A stretch of 46,719 nucleotides of DNA from Paraphysomonas bandaiensis (Eukaryota > Chrysophyceae), in the NCBI GenBank assembly GCA_965644295.1, contig CBFFRP010000051.1, positions 1 through 46,719 on the forward strand, read 5' to 3'. A program made the translations under genes and the position numbers. Below, piece after piece: positions 31,854 through 40,422 of the stretch; the first letter of the stretch is position 1, and every line of letters starts with the position of its first letter. The notes beneath the pieces were generated by a model. That model saw only the letters and a program-made list of their open reading frames with translations, was not told where the DNA came from and did not search any database.

Positions 31854-33440
31854 ATGAACCAAATAAATACCGTACAGTATTCCACTATAAACGGACTGAA
31901 GAGCCTAGATTTAGACGAGCTGAACACAGGCGAGCTCTCAGCAGACAACCTGAACGCAAACAACATCTACCTACAGAACATAGAGACCAACAACATAACC
32001 ATAGACACAGACATAATTATGAACTCAGGGGCATACATACAGGCCGACGGTGTGCAGATATCGGACATAGAATTAAGCTATTTGAATAATGTAAGTGATA
32101 ATATTCAAACACAGATTACGAATAATGATAATGACATAGCAAACATAGAAAGCGATATATTGGCGATTGAAAGCGATATATTGGCTATATATACTGATGT
32201 AAGTAACAACACGGCTGATATATTGATTAATACTAATGATATCGCAGCCTTGCAATCTGATATATCTGATATACAAACTGATATTATAGCCATGCAATCT
32301 GATATAAGTGTAAATGCCAATGCTATATATAACAATGATATTGACATTATGAATATACAGAATGATATTACAACCATACAAACTGATATCACTGATATAC
32401 AAACTGATATTACAACCATACAGACTGATATCACTGATATACAAACTGATATATTGATTAATACCAATGATATTACTGATATGCAGACTGATATATATAA
32501 TAATACTGTTGATATATCCAACATACAACATACATTAACACCCTTATCATATCTTGGTGGTGGTTATGATGATTTAACTATTACAAGTGACTTTATAATG
32601 AATAAAAATTATGGCTTATATAATATAACAGGTACAGGCGCAGAGTTAAGATTATTAGGCACTAACTGTAGATTAGATATTAGAGGTACGAACGGCGTGA
32701 TAGAATTCCCAGATAATACAGAACAAGCTACAGCATTTAGTACAGATTATAGTACATTGTTAGACGATATAAGCCGCAATGCTAATGAGTGGTCATATCC
32801 TACCAACACAATTTTAAAAGCTGTATCAGGTGGTGCAATAGATGAAATACGTTGTGATCACTTTAATTGTTATCAAAAAATAGAATTCCCAGACACCAGT
32901 ATACAAACCACAGCTTTTACATCATCAGATAGAACAAACTTAGACACACTGACCAGTAAAAAGCAATGTTACTGGGAAGAAATAGACGGCCCAGTTACTT
33001 ATTTTTCATCCATGTCATATAATACCACCTATCAAACATCTAGCGGAGGGCACTATATGACATCATCAGAGCTAAGTACAACACCTACAGGTGGTGATTC
33101 AAATATGATTGATGTAAACGGTTATATTCAGTATACAGGGCGTTATATGCTGCAGGTTTCATTTGAAATTATGGGTATTAAATCATGGACAGATATAAGA
33201 GCACGTGTATTAGTAAAGCAAAATGGTACACTGGATAGAGCTACCCTTTATGGTCCTGGTATATGGGACGCGAATAGGGGAAGTGTTAGCTGTGTTGGTT
33301 GTACTCTAGCACCATTAATATTTACTATAAATGATGTTGCTGATAATTGGACTTTTGAAATTCATACATATAACGATTTCCAAACTGTGGGATCAGGTTC
33401 TATATTTTGGAAAACCCATATAGATTTAGTTCAACTCTAA
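31854..33440 (+). CDS. Fibre-like protein: long coiled-coil shaft, tail-fibre motifs, C1q-like head
   Basis: 528 residues, ATG preceded by ATAATATATA. Residues about 80-225 are a repetitive shaft built on IQTDI/ITDIQTDITT seven-residue units, typical of a trimeric parallel coiled coil. Then come two copies of a motif common in phage tail fibres (IEFPDNTEQATAF and IEFPDTSIQTTAF). The C-terminal ~150 residues (GRYMLQVSFEIMG, RARVLVKQNG, FTINDVADNWTFEI, GSIFWKTHIDLVQL) resemble a C1q/TNF-like jelly-roll head. The layout is that of a receptor-binding spike or fibre, which would act at the virion surface. Its last codons overlap the convergent gene ending at 33426. Function is inferred from architecture. 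Confidence 0.75.
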   Translation: MNQINTVQYSTINGLKSLDLDELNTGELSADNLNANNIYLQNIETNNITIDTDIIMNSGAYIQADGVQISDIELSYLNNVSDNIQTQITNNDNDIANIESDILAIESDILAIYTDVSNNTADILINTNDIAALQSDISDIQTDIIAMQSDISVNANAIYNNDIDIMNIQNDITTIQTDITDIQTDITTIQTDITDIQTDILINTNDITDMQTDIYNNTVDISNIQHTLTPLSYLGGGYDDLTITSDFIMNKNYGLYNITGTGAELRLLGTNCRLDIRGTNGVIEFPDNTEQATAFSTDYSTLLDDISRNANEWSYPTNTILKAVSGGAIDEIRCDHFNCYQKIEFPDTSIQTTAFTSSDRTNLDTLTSKKQCYWEEIDGPVTYFSSMSYNTTYQTSSGGHYMTSSELSTTPTGGDSNMIDVNGYIQYTGRYMLQVSFEIMGIKSWTDIRARVLVKQNGTLDRATLYGPGIWDANRGSVSCVGCTLAPLIFTINDVADNWTFEIHTYNDFQTVGSGSIFWKTHIDLVQL

Positions 33441-33902
33441 TGTTGCCGGTTCAGCAATAACCGGACTAAACAACAGTGATATACACCAATATGTAGTATC
33501 AGAATCATCCACAACGCCACTTAATGGTGTTAAATCAGGCGCATATAACCTAAATCTTATTCTTCTTTGTTGTCGCATATTTTTAACCCTAAATATGCTA
33601 CCTTCCCCGCTAGTCATTTGTGACACTGAAGAATGAGTTAATAAATGAGATACTACGCACTGATTGGAATCAAAACCCTGATAATAACCATTTTCTGCCA
33701 AATCATCTGCTACTAAATGCACATAATTTGGCATTGTTGCCTGGTCCATGCTTTCACAATTCATAATAAAGCCGGTGCATTGTACATTATAATACTCATA
33801 ATTATATGGTAAAGGTCGTAAATCTATATAGCAATCTTCGGCATCACCTAAAGCTGCATTTGCTGAAGAGATAGTATAAGTAAAACTATGTATATTTTCC
33901 AT
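33426..33902 (-). CDS. Element protein with beta-rich repeat-family domain (single copy)
   Basis: 158 residues; minus-strand ATG preceded by TATATATATA. The order of blocks matches the second half of the neighbouring 314-residue protein: SFTYTISSANAALGDAEDCYI, RPLPYNYEYYNVQCTGFIMN, LVADDLAENGYY, GSIFRVKNMRQQRRIRFRLY, then a YWCISLLFSPV end. It seems to be one full domain and nothing else. The 3' end overlaps the fibre gene by 15 bp. A structural (virion) role is likely from context, but no known family was recognised. Confidence 0.7.
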   Translation of the reverse strand: MENIHSFTYTISSANAALGDAEDCYIDLRPLPYNYEYYNVQCTGFIMNCESMDQATMPNYVHLVADDLAENGYYQGFDSNQCVVSHLLTHSSVSQMTSGEGSIFRVKNMRQQRRIRFRLYAPDLTPLSGVVDDSDTTYWCISLLFSPVIAEPATLELN

Positions 33903-33931
33903 TATATATATAATTATTATAGAAAATAAAA

Positions 33932-34876
33932 TTAATTTATTGCCCTAATAATACACGTTATATAATAATATGTTGTTTCACCATTATCAACATCTCCGCT
34001 TGGGACTTCATCGCCTAGAAAAGGATAATACATTTTAAACCTTATTTGTCTTTGTTGTTTCATATTGGATATTTTAAATACTGATCCATTACCCGCGAAA
34101 AAATTCGGATTATTTTCATTTTTTATATATGGCGCAGCGACTAATACTCTATCAGTATATTTATAATAACCACTATAGCCATTTTCAGCCCAATTATAAG
34201 CATACAAATTAATATACCTATACTGACCAGTGGTTAAAGAGTCAGCATTTATTTTAAAGTTGACAACATCAACAAAATAGCTATTGTAATTATCGTTAAT
34301 CGTTGGTAAAGTAATATAACAATCATTAGCACTACCCACAGCATTTACATTTGTTATTGTATATGTAAATGAACTATTATTTTTTATATATCTTGGAACC
34401 TTATCCCTAATAGGTGTTAAACTTAATGTTAAAGTCCAGTGTTTTTTATATCCGCCATTGGCTATTACATCCTGTTCAAATCCTTCACAGTTACGCATGG
34501 TAAAACGTATAGTTTTATTATTAAAGTTTTTTACAACATATACCATATTACTTAAATTATTAAATAATCCTGTCCTATGGTCTGATAATTCGGACGCAAT
34601 TATAGGAGGTGTAATAGCTTTATATGAACTGTTATTATGTGTACTAAATCCTGTTTCAATAAAATCTTTAGCCTCTAAAACTATAGCCGACGATGGAGGA
34701 TGTGATAACACAAGACTGGACGAATTAAAGAATATAGGACAGCATATAAAATATTCAACGTCTGACGGTAATACGCCTAACATTGGAATATCGCAGTCAG
34801 CATTATTACCGCCCCATATCATATTATTTGTATCAATCACATATGTAAAAGTTTCATTTGTATAAAAATCTTTCAT
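33932..34876 (-). CDS. Element protein with two tandem beta-rich repeat-family domains
   Basis: 314 residues with ATG after a TTATATTA stretch. The first half (about 1-155: ETFTYVIDTNNMIWGGNNADC, KDFIETGF, KTIRFTMRN, KKHWTLTLSLTPI) and second half (about 165-314: SSFTYTITNVNAVGSANDCYI, NWAENGYSGYY, GSVFKISNMKQQRQIRFKMY) follow the same pattern as the neighbours, so the protein is a tandem duplication. The second half is much closer to the 33426-33902 protein. A double beta-domain of this size invites comparison with viral jelly-roll capsid proteins, but sequence alone does not show it. Confidence 0.7.
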   Translation of the reverse strand: MKDFYTNETFTYVIDTNNMIWGGNNADCDIPMLGVLPSDVEYFICCPIFFNSSSLVLSHPPSSAIVLEAKDFIETGFSTHNNSSYKAITPPIIASELSDHRTGLFNNLSNMVYVVKNFNNKTIRFTMRNCEGFEQDVIANGGYKKHWTLTLSLTPIRDKVPRYIKNNSSFTYTITNVNAVGSANDCYITLPTINDNYNSYFVDVVNFKINADSLTTGQYRYINLYAYNWAENGYSGYYKYTDRVLVAAPYIKNENNPNFFAGNGSVFKISNMKQQRQIRFKMYYPFLGDEVPSGDVDNGETTYYYITCIIRAIN

Positions 34877-34893
34877 TAATATAAGAATAGATA

Positions 34894-35646
34894 TTATATA
34901 CTATCAATTTGTAATAATTTAAAATTTTTTCGTATCTCATTTTCCTTTAAATATAAGTCTAGATGATTATAAGGCTGACTAAAAACATACTTATATATAG
35001 CTTCCAACTTATCGGGTTCATCAATTAACATTTCTTGTTTTATTATGCTCCATTCCTCAGGATTTGGTTTAAAAAGTGTCACATGTGTTAAAATACGTCT
35101 TAATTCCATTGGTAACATTCTGAACGTCTGAACAATGAACACTATATATAAATTTGCATGTCTAGCAACATTCATGATTTTCTTTAATGCATTTTCTATT
35201 TCATAATCTTTCAACATTGCCCCGAAATCATCAATTACAATACATGTATGTTCGCATTCTACATCCATTTCTATACATTCTTCACGACGTTGTAAGGCAT
35301 CCTCATGAATATCGTGTAATAGGTCAGGTGTTAATTCATGGTGTATATTTTCATGGTCTTTAAATGGATTGCTTTTAGCCGAATTAAATGAAGTAGAATT
35401 TACTATATAATGTACTTCGTCAAATTTTGCCCTTAATAACTTCTTGGATTTAAACAGACTTAAAAAAAGTGATGTCTTACCCGATCCACCTTTACCACAT
35501 ATAGCCCATATAGTCCCATTCCTCCGTGGCAAATTTGGGTTTATATCATCTATATATACTCCGAAATGTTCTTTAATCGGCTCTGTCTCTGGTAAATCAT
35601 TATTAATTTCAACTATATTATATTTATTTTTCTTTTTGCTTGGCAT
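34894..35646 (-). CDS. DNA-packaging ATPase (A32/FtsK-HerA type)
   Basis: 250 residues, ATG preceded by TATTATTATAT. Walker A is CGKGGSGKTS (about residues 50-59) and Walker B is TCIVIDDFGAM (about 137), followed by FIVQTFRMLP, where a polar sensor Gln is expected. This order and size fit the packaging ATPases of Polintons, virophages and adenovirus-like elements, which pump the genome into preformed capsids. It is one of the hallmark genes of the element. Intact, with no frameshift. Confidence 0.88.
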   Translation of the reverse strand: MPSKKKNKYNIVEINNDLPETEPIKEHFGVYIDDINPNLPRRNGTIWAICGKGGSGKTSLFLSLFKSKKLLRAKFDEVHYIVNSTSFNSAKSNPFKDHENIHHELTPDLLHDIHEDALQRREECIEMDVECEHTCIVIDDFGAMLKDYEIENALKKIMNVARHANLYIVFIVQTFRMLPMELRRILTHVTLFKPNPEEWSIIKQEMLIDEPDKLEAIYKYVFSQPYNHLDLYLKENEIRKNFKLLQIDSI

Positions 35647-35697
35647 ATAATAATATACTATAAAAAAATATTTTTTTCTATATTTATATATATAAGC

Positions 35698-36252
35698 ATG
35701 GAAGAAAAAGACGTTTACGAATCCGATATAGATAATATTAAGACTAGTGAGGATGAAGCACCATTAACAAAAAAGAAAGTAGGACGTCCTAAGAAAGAAC
35801 CAGTTGAAAAACCAAATAGGCGTAAAGTGCGATCAGAAGCACAAAAGAAGGCATTTGAGAAGGCACAATTAAAGAGAAAGGAGAAATTGGAAGAGAAAAA
35901 GAGAGAGAAGGAGGAAAGATTGGCGGAGATATGGGCAAAAAAACAAGAAGAGAAAAAGAAGAATAAAAAGCCTGTGGTAGAAGAAAGTGAGAGCGAGGAG
36001 GAGGATGAATATGAGAGTGAGACAGAGAGCGAAGAAGAGGAAGTTATAGTAAAGAGGAAGAGTAAAAAAAAGCCTGTTAAAAAAAAGCCCGTTAAAAAAG
36101 TTGTATATGTGTCAGAAAGTGAGAGTGAAAGCGAGGATGATAGCGATACAGAAAGCGAGGATGAAATTCAATATGTTCATATGCGTAAACAAAAGCAAAA
36201 GCAACAAGTGAGACAACAACCCGCATTTAATCCACATGACTATTTTTATTAA
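35698..36252 (+). CDS. Highly charged protein with AT-hook-like motif
   Basis: 184 residues with ATG four bases after TATATATATA. The sequence alternates Lys/Arg-rich and Glu/Asp/Ser-rich blocks. An AT-hook-like VGRPKKEP is near residue 30, a long charged helix (EKLEEKKREKEERLAE) follows, and KKPVKKKPVKK sits between acidic SESES runs. Low complexity prevents family assignment. A role in binding or condensing the element's AT-rich genome is plausible. It is transcribed divergently from the ATPase gene, with about 50 bp between start codons. Confidence 0.6.
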   Translation: MEEKDVYESDIDNIKTSEDEAPLTKKKVGRPKKEPVEKPNRRKVRSEAQKKAFEKAQLKRKEKLEEKKREKEERLAEIWAKKQEEKKKNKKPVVEESESEEEDEYESETESEEEEVIVKRKSKKKPVKKKPVKKVVYVSESESESEDDSDTESEDEIQYVHMRKQKQKQQVRQQPAFNPHDYFY

Positions 36253-36290
36253 TTATTATTATTATTATTTTATTTTGTTATATTATAATA

Positions 36291-37298
36291 ATGGTGAAAG
36301 AATTCAGATTAACAATAGATGATATTAAAAAACTGATAAAAGAAGATAAGAAGAAAGCAAAGAGAAAGAAAAAGAAAGCGAAGAAGAAAGCGACGAAGGC
36401 TAATAATACTGCTGCGGCTTTTGACCCAATAAAACATAATCCCAATATGCGTGACTATGTAGCCTCACGTTTTACAAACGCAGCGACTAATGTTACAGCC
36501 TCACGTTTTACAAACGCAGGTGTACCGATCTCTAACACAAGTGCTAGTGTTTTCCCCAACACTGGAGCAAGTGTATTAACACGAGAAGTAGACACATTGC
36601 GAGGCGAATTAAATAAAGTGAATAATAGATTAATAGGATTAGGAGATAATAATAAAGAACCTGAGAAAAAACATAAATCCACTTTTCACTCTATCGCAGA
36701 ACGATTGGGTGACGATATACAAGAAGGCAAACGATCATTTAAACAACATAAGAACGGTTCATTTACAATAGGAGATATTGCACAGCCAAAGACTCCTAAA
36801 CCTGCAGGGCGTCCTAAAGGGTCAGTAAATAAAGCGAAAATAGTTGAGATTGGTAGACATGATGGCATAGGTGATTTTTCAGCTAGTACACCTTTAGCAA
36901 GTAGTGAATATAAGAGTGAACCTAAAGAACAGCCCAGTTTATCAAGTGCAGGAGAACATAAAGAGCCATTAATAAAGAATGAAAAACCTGTAGAGGTTAA
37001 TTTATTTCATGAGGAAGATAATGTAGATGTTGCTAAATCTGAGTGGAATGATAATGTAGATAATAATGATGCAGAAGATGAACCCAGAGTAGAAGAATTA
37101 CCTGACGATTACGAGGAAGAAGAAACCAAGGAAGAACAAACAACACTAACTGAAGATGACTTAAATAATATGGAACTTGATGAAGTAAAGAAATATGCTA
37201 AAAGTTTAGGTATAAGTATTAAAGGTAATTCATCTAAAAAATCACTTATCAAAAAAATATTTTATAAACCAGAGCCACAACCAGAAGAAGAACCATAG
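36291..37298 (+). CDS. Basic/acidic protein with AT-hook-like motif and C-terminal SAP-like domain
   Basis: 335 residues, ATG preceded by TATATTATAATA. The N terminus is very basic (KKAKRKKKKAKKKATK). A small direct repeat, VASRFTNA and TASRFTNA, lies near residues 58-76. An AT-hook-like AGRPKGSVNK is near residue 178. After an acidic stretch, the C terminus has a SAP/HeH-like helix-turn-helix (LDEVKKYAKSLGISIKGN, SKKSLIKKI), a fold that often binds DNA. Together with the 35698 and 30793 products it gives the element at least three candidate DNA-organising proteins. The specific family is unknown. Confidence 0.65.
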   Translation: MVKEFRLTIDDIKKLIKEDKKKAKRKKKKAKKKATKANNTAAAFDPIKHNPNMRDYVASRFTNAATNVTASRFTNAGVPISNTSASVFPNTGASVLTREVDTLRGELNKVNNRLIGLGDNNKEPEKKHKSTFHSIAERLGDDIQEGKRSFKQHKNGSFTIGDIAQPKTPKPAGRPKGSVNKAKIVEIGRHDGIGDFSASTPLASSEYKSEPKEQPSLSSAGEHKEPLIKNEKPVEVNLFHEEDNVDVAKSEWNDNVDNNDAEDEPRVEELPDDYEEEETKEEQTTLTEDDLNNMELDEVKKYAKSLGISIKGNSSKKSLIKKIFYKPEPQPEEEP

Positions 37299-37337
37299 AA
37301 AAAATAAGAGTAAAATAAAAATATATTCTTATTATAT

Positions 37338-37814
37338 ATGTCACCGAGAAACCGAGCAGTAGAAGAAACCAAAGAAGAAAAAGAACATAAAGAAGAGTGG
37401 AGAATTAAAGACCTACCAAAGACCCAAGATTTTATTTTAACCTCTGAATTAGAAGGATTAAGAGAAAAAATATATGATATTAAAATGAATAATTCACAAA
37501 CTGAATTTATTAATAAAATTAAAAGTGTTTTAGCATTATTTGATAAAGACACTTATAAATATAGTTATAGTATTATGTTATTTGTAATGCAATGTGTAGA
37601 AAATTATATATTAAAAAAGGGAGCAGGCGAATATAAACAACAGGTTGTAATAGAATGTGTAAAAGAATACTTCAATAATGATGAAACATTAGTAGAATTA
37701 TCTATACCTGTCCTAATGCCCAGATTGAAACAGAATAAATTTATTAAGAGAAATATTAAAAGACTATTCCGTTTTTTTTCAAAATGTGTGTTGACGAGAT
37801 CACAAGCCGAATAA
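37338..37814 (+). CDS. Unknown helical protein of the virus-like element
   Basis: 158 residues, ATG abutted by TTATTATAT. The first 30 residues are charged and rich in Glu and Lys; the rest is predicted helical by eye (LREKIYDIKMNNSQTEFI, YSYSIMLFVMQCVENYIL, RNIKRLFRFFSKCVLT). No motif or family was recognised. It is next to and co-oriented with the integrase gene (58 bp apart), so it could be co-transcribed. Confidence 0.55.
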   Translation: MSPRNRAVEETKEEKEHKEEWRIKDLPKTQDFILTSELEGLREKIYDIKMNNSQTEFINKIKSVLALFDKDTYKYSYSIMLFVMQCVENYILKKGAGEYKQQVVIECVKEYFNNDETLVELSIPVLMPRLKQNKFIKRNIKRLFRFFSKCVLTRSQAE

Positions 37815-37871
37815 TAAAACATTGTATAAAAATTATTATTCCATTAATTTTAATAGCAATATAATATATAT

Positions 37872-38127
37872 ATGTCAACATTAGCAGATATTAAAAAACA
37901 ACTTGGTATTAATGAAAAATTAACATCAGTATCAAAGAAGAAAAAGAAATATAATAATTTTAGGGATAATGTACCACAACACGAGCATTATAATTATATG
38001 GCCGATATTATGTTTTTACCTACTGCTAAATTTGGGTATAAATACCTTTTAGTATGTCTTGATTTAGCCAATAATGAATTTGACATGGAACCTATGAAAC
38101 ATAAGGACGCGGATACAACACATAAGG
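37872..38127 (+). pseudogene. Polinton-type integrase, 5' part (interrupted by retrotransposon)
   Basis: The ATG at 37872 follows ATAATATATAT. The 85 codons here hold the start of the DDE (RNase H fold) core: YMADIMFLP with the first catalytic Asp, then GYKYLLVCLDLANNEFD and the family-typical KHKDADTT. The frame then runs into the LTR at 38128 and stops after two codons. The rest of the gene continues at 45157. Both parts together are a multiple of three once one AAGG copy is discounted, so the gene was intact before the insertion. Confidence 0.85.
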
Positions 38128-38637
38128 TGTAACGCAGTACTGGTTATTTCTGCGTTGTTAGTAGTATGATATGTTACTCATCTGTTATACTCCCTCATAC
38201 GTACAGAGCATTTTTGTGTTTTCAGTTTCAGACACACTTTCAGTTTATACTTTTTCAGTTTCCAGATTGAGTATGGATGTACCGGATAGATTGCGTACTT
38301 ACGTACTGGAATTCTGTACTTATGTACATGGTGAAGTATGTATGACATTGTGTAGTACAATTGATCTGGTGTTGTGTTCTGTTGTGAACTACAGAGTATA
38401 TGACTCTTGTGTGTGTTACATAGGGATGTATAGCTGTGTTATTCACTTCTTTTCTACTTTACGTTTTAATAACGATTTGTAAGCTATCTCGCGGTTTGCG
38501 TTTTAGTGGAGGGAACTTCACCCGCTGGTGGTTCTAACAGTGTAGCAGCCCGCTGGCGTGCACTCTAAATCTTGTTGAAACGTTTGTAGATTGAGTTGTT
38601 TTGTGTTCACACATTTCTAGCCCTTAGAAATGTTTCA
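38128..38637 (+). repeat. 5' LTR of the nested Ty3-type retrotransposon (510 bp)
   Basis: It begins TGTAACGCAG and ends AAATGTTTCA (TG...CA). The sequence at 44643-45152 looks identical along its whole length, with a constant offset of 6515. Flanking 4-bp direct repeats are AAGG (38124-38127 and 45153-45156). Promoter and polyadenylation signals should lie inside, but I could not assign them. No standard tRNA primer site beginning TGG is visible after the LTR. Confidence 0.97.
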
Positions 38638-38715
38638 GTAATATTACTATACTGCTAAGGAATATAGAAATTGTATATCTGTTATTGAAAGAGTTATTGA
38701 TTTATTTTGAGCATA

Positions 38716-40401
38716 ATGGAGGGTGTTCATGATGCTGAGGGTGATACTAAGACGGAGCCTACTCTCAGTGATTTAATGCAGTATATGGATCAACGTTTTG
38801 CTGCCATTGATCAGCGTTTTATTGAACAACAAGATGCTATTGATCAACGTTTTAATGTTGTGGATCAACAATTCGATGGAGTATACCATCAGTTCGCCGA
38901 ACAAGATCGGAAGATTGAAGAGGTGAGGTCCATTAAATCCAAGCAATCTTCAAGAGCTAATTCAGAGATTATTCAGGCGGATCAGTTGTCAGATATTCCA
39001 TTTGAGGAATCTCATTCTGTTGGTGGTGTTGAACCGCAACCTAATGTCTCAGCAGTACGTGAGGATAATCCATCGGTAATTGCTACTGCTGAACGACGTG
39101 AACAGCAGTATATTGACCCAGAGCTGTTGCAAACTCGTATAGAGAATGCTGTGCGTGAGGGTGTGTTGAATGCGACTTTAGCACTTAAATCAGATGATGA
39201 TGAGCGTCGTCCAACGAGTAGAGTTCGACGGCTAACACTACAGGAAGCCTTGCGTGAGATTGACAGAAATGAGTCCAGCGAAATTGTCTTGACTACCGAG
39301 AAAGATCCGAAGAAATGGGGGATTAAGCTTTCGGTAATTACTTTAGATGGCTTCTTGGTGTTCTTGGAAAAGATAGCAGAGTTTGAGAAAATGAATCGAA
39401 ATAGACCTATACCTTCGATTTATGCTTTGTTGGAAGGGAGGGCTAAGGAATTGATTAGACATACGTTAAAGGAGATCAAGCCGACGGTATATCCTAGTCA
39501 GATTGAGTGTAATGATGCAAGTGTTACGGACCTTATTCAGGCCATTAGGTATCATTTTAGGCCGTTGGATGTGATGGAATTTAATCGGATGTTGGTTGAA
39601 TCTTGTATGCCATACAAAGTTGTAATGGAGAGATTAGAGAATTTTTGTAAGGTGGATGAGGATCTTTGCATTTTAGAAACTAAGTTTTTGCAACGGTATG
39701 AATTCTTGGAGGAGGCTGCGAAACAGAATAATTTGAGGGAAAGTATTCCTCCAATCACAACCAAGAGGGGAGGTTCTCTTGCCGAATGGTTTAATTTAAT
39801 TCCTCTCTGTATGCGTGATACCTTCAGGAGACTTTTGAAAACAGAGAATTTTGTTTCTGTGCAATCTTTCTTATCGGAATTTTTCAAACATTGGAAGGAT
39901 ACACGAGACTTACAGGACAAACATTATCAATTCAAGGGTCGATTCAAATTGACGAGTGAGAGATCAAAAGTCAAGGAACTCAAACATGTTGTTAATGCTA
40001 GTGAGTATCTTGATGATTATGAGGAGAATTCTGATGATGAGGAGTTACTCGTACTAAAACGTGAAGAAGATTTGTATGCAGCAGAAGTTCTGAAATCTTC
40101 CCCATGTTTTAGAGAATTGACACAAGAAGGTGGATGTAAAGACAAATCATGTAAATTCTCACATGACAAGGTTGTCTTGACTGAAGCTCTGAGGAAGATG
40201 ACAGATAGAGTGGGACTCACTGTTATGCCTAAACCTAGTGTTAATGCGCCACCTCAACGTCGTTATGGTAATTCTCCTGCACAATATAAGAAACATCCTG
40301 GGGATGCAAAGCGCCCTGGTGATGTGCGTATACTTACTCGTGATCAACCTAATGTCGAGGAGGATGATCAGGGTGATGACAATCCGTTGGATGAACTATG
40401 A
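38716..40401 (+). CDS. Gag-like capsid protein of the retrotransposon
   Basis: 561 residues from ATG 38716 to the TGA at 40399-40401. The N terminus has a coiled coil built on repeated DQRF/QQF units (AAIDQRFIEQQDAIDQRF). The central ~250 residues are helical, as expected for a retrotransposon capsid (LEGRAKELIRHTLKE, YRFLE-like segments). Near residues 464-483 is a zinc finger of C-x9-C-x4-C-x3-H form (CFRELTQEGGC, CKFSH) instead of the usual CxxCxxxxHxxxxC knuckle. The tail is basic then acidic. Gag packages the element RNA into cytoplasmic particles. The stop codon is in frame with Pol. Confidence 0.88.
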   Translation: MEGVHDAEGDTKTEPTLSDLMQYMDQRFAAIDQRFIEQQDAIDQRFNVVDQQFDGVYHQFAEQDRKIEEVRSIKSKQSSRANSEIIQADQLSDIPFEESHSVGGVEPQPNVSAVREDNPSVIATAERREQQYIDPELLQTRIENAVREGVLNATLALKSDDDERRPTSRVRRLTLQEALREIDRNESSEIVLTTEKDPKKWGIKLSVITLDGFLVFLEKIAEFEKMNRNRPIPSIYALLEGRAKELIRHTLKEIKPTVYPSQIECNDASVTDLIQAIRYHFRPLDVMEFNRMLVESCMPYKVVMERLENFCKVDEDLCILETKFLQRYEFLEEAAKQNNLRESIPPITTKRGGSLAEWFNLIPLCMRDTFRRLLKTENFVSVQSFLSEFFKHWKDTRDLQDKHYQFKGRFKLTSERSKVKELKHVVNASEYLDDYEENSDDEELLVLKREEDLYAAEVLKSSPCFRELTQEGGCKDKSCKFSHDKVVLTEALRKMTDRVGLTVMPKPSVNAPPQRRYGNSPAQYKKHPGDAKRPGDVRILTRDQPNVEEDDQGDDNPLDEL

Positions 40402-40422
40402 ACATTATCTATTCTAGCAGCT

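Noticed and set aside
32073-32531. Antisense ORFs of 139 and 152 codons within the fibre gene
   Set aside because: They are shadows of the repeated IQTDI coding sequence, which lacks stops in antisense frames. The forward protein has clear domain structure.
38171-38482. 103-codon ORF in the LTRs, present again at 44686-44997
   Set aside because: It lies wholly inside the LTR with no motif and no ATG context. Its duplication only reflects LTR identity.
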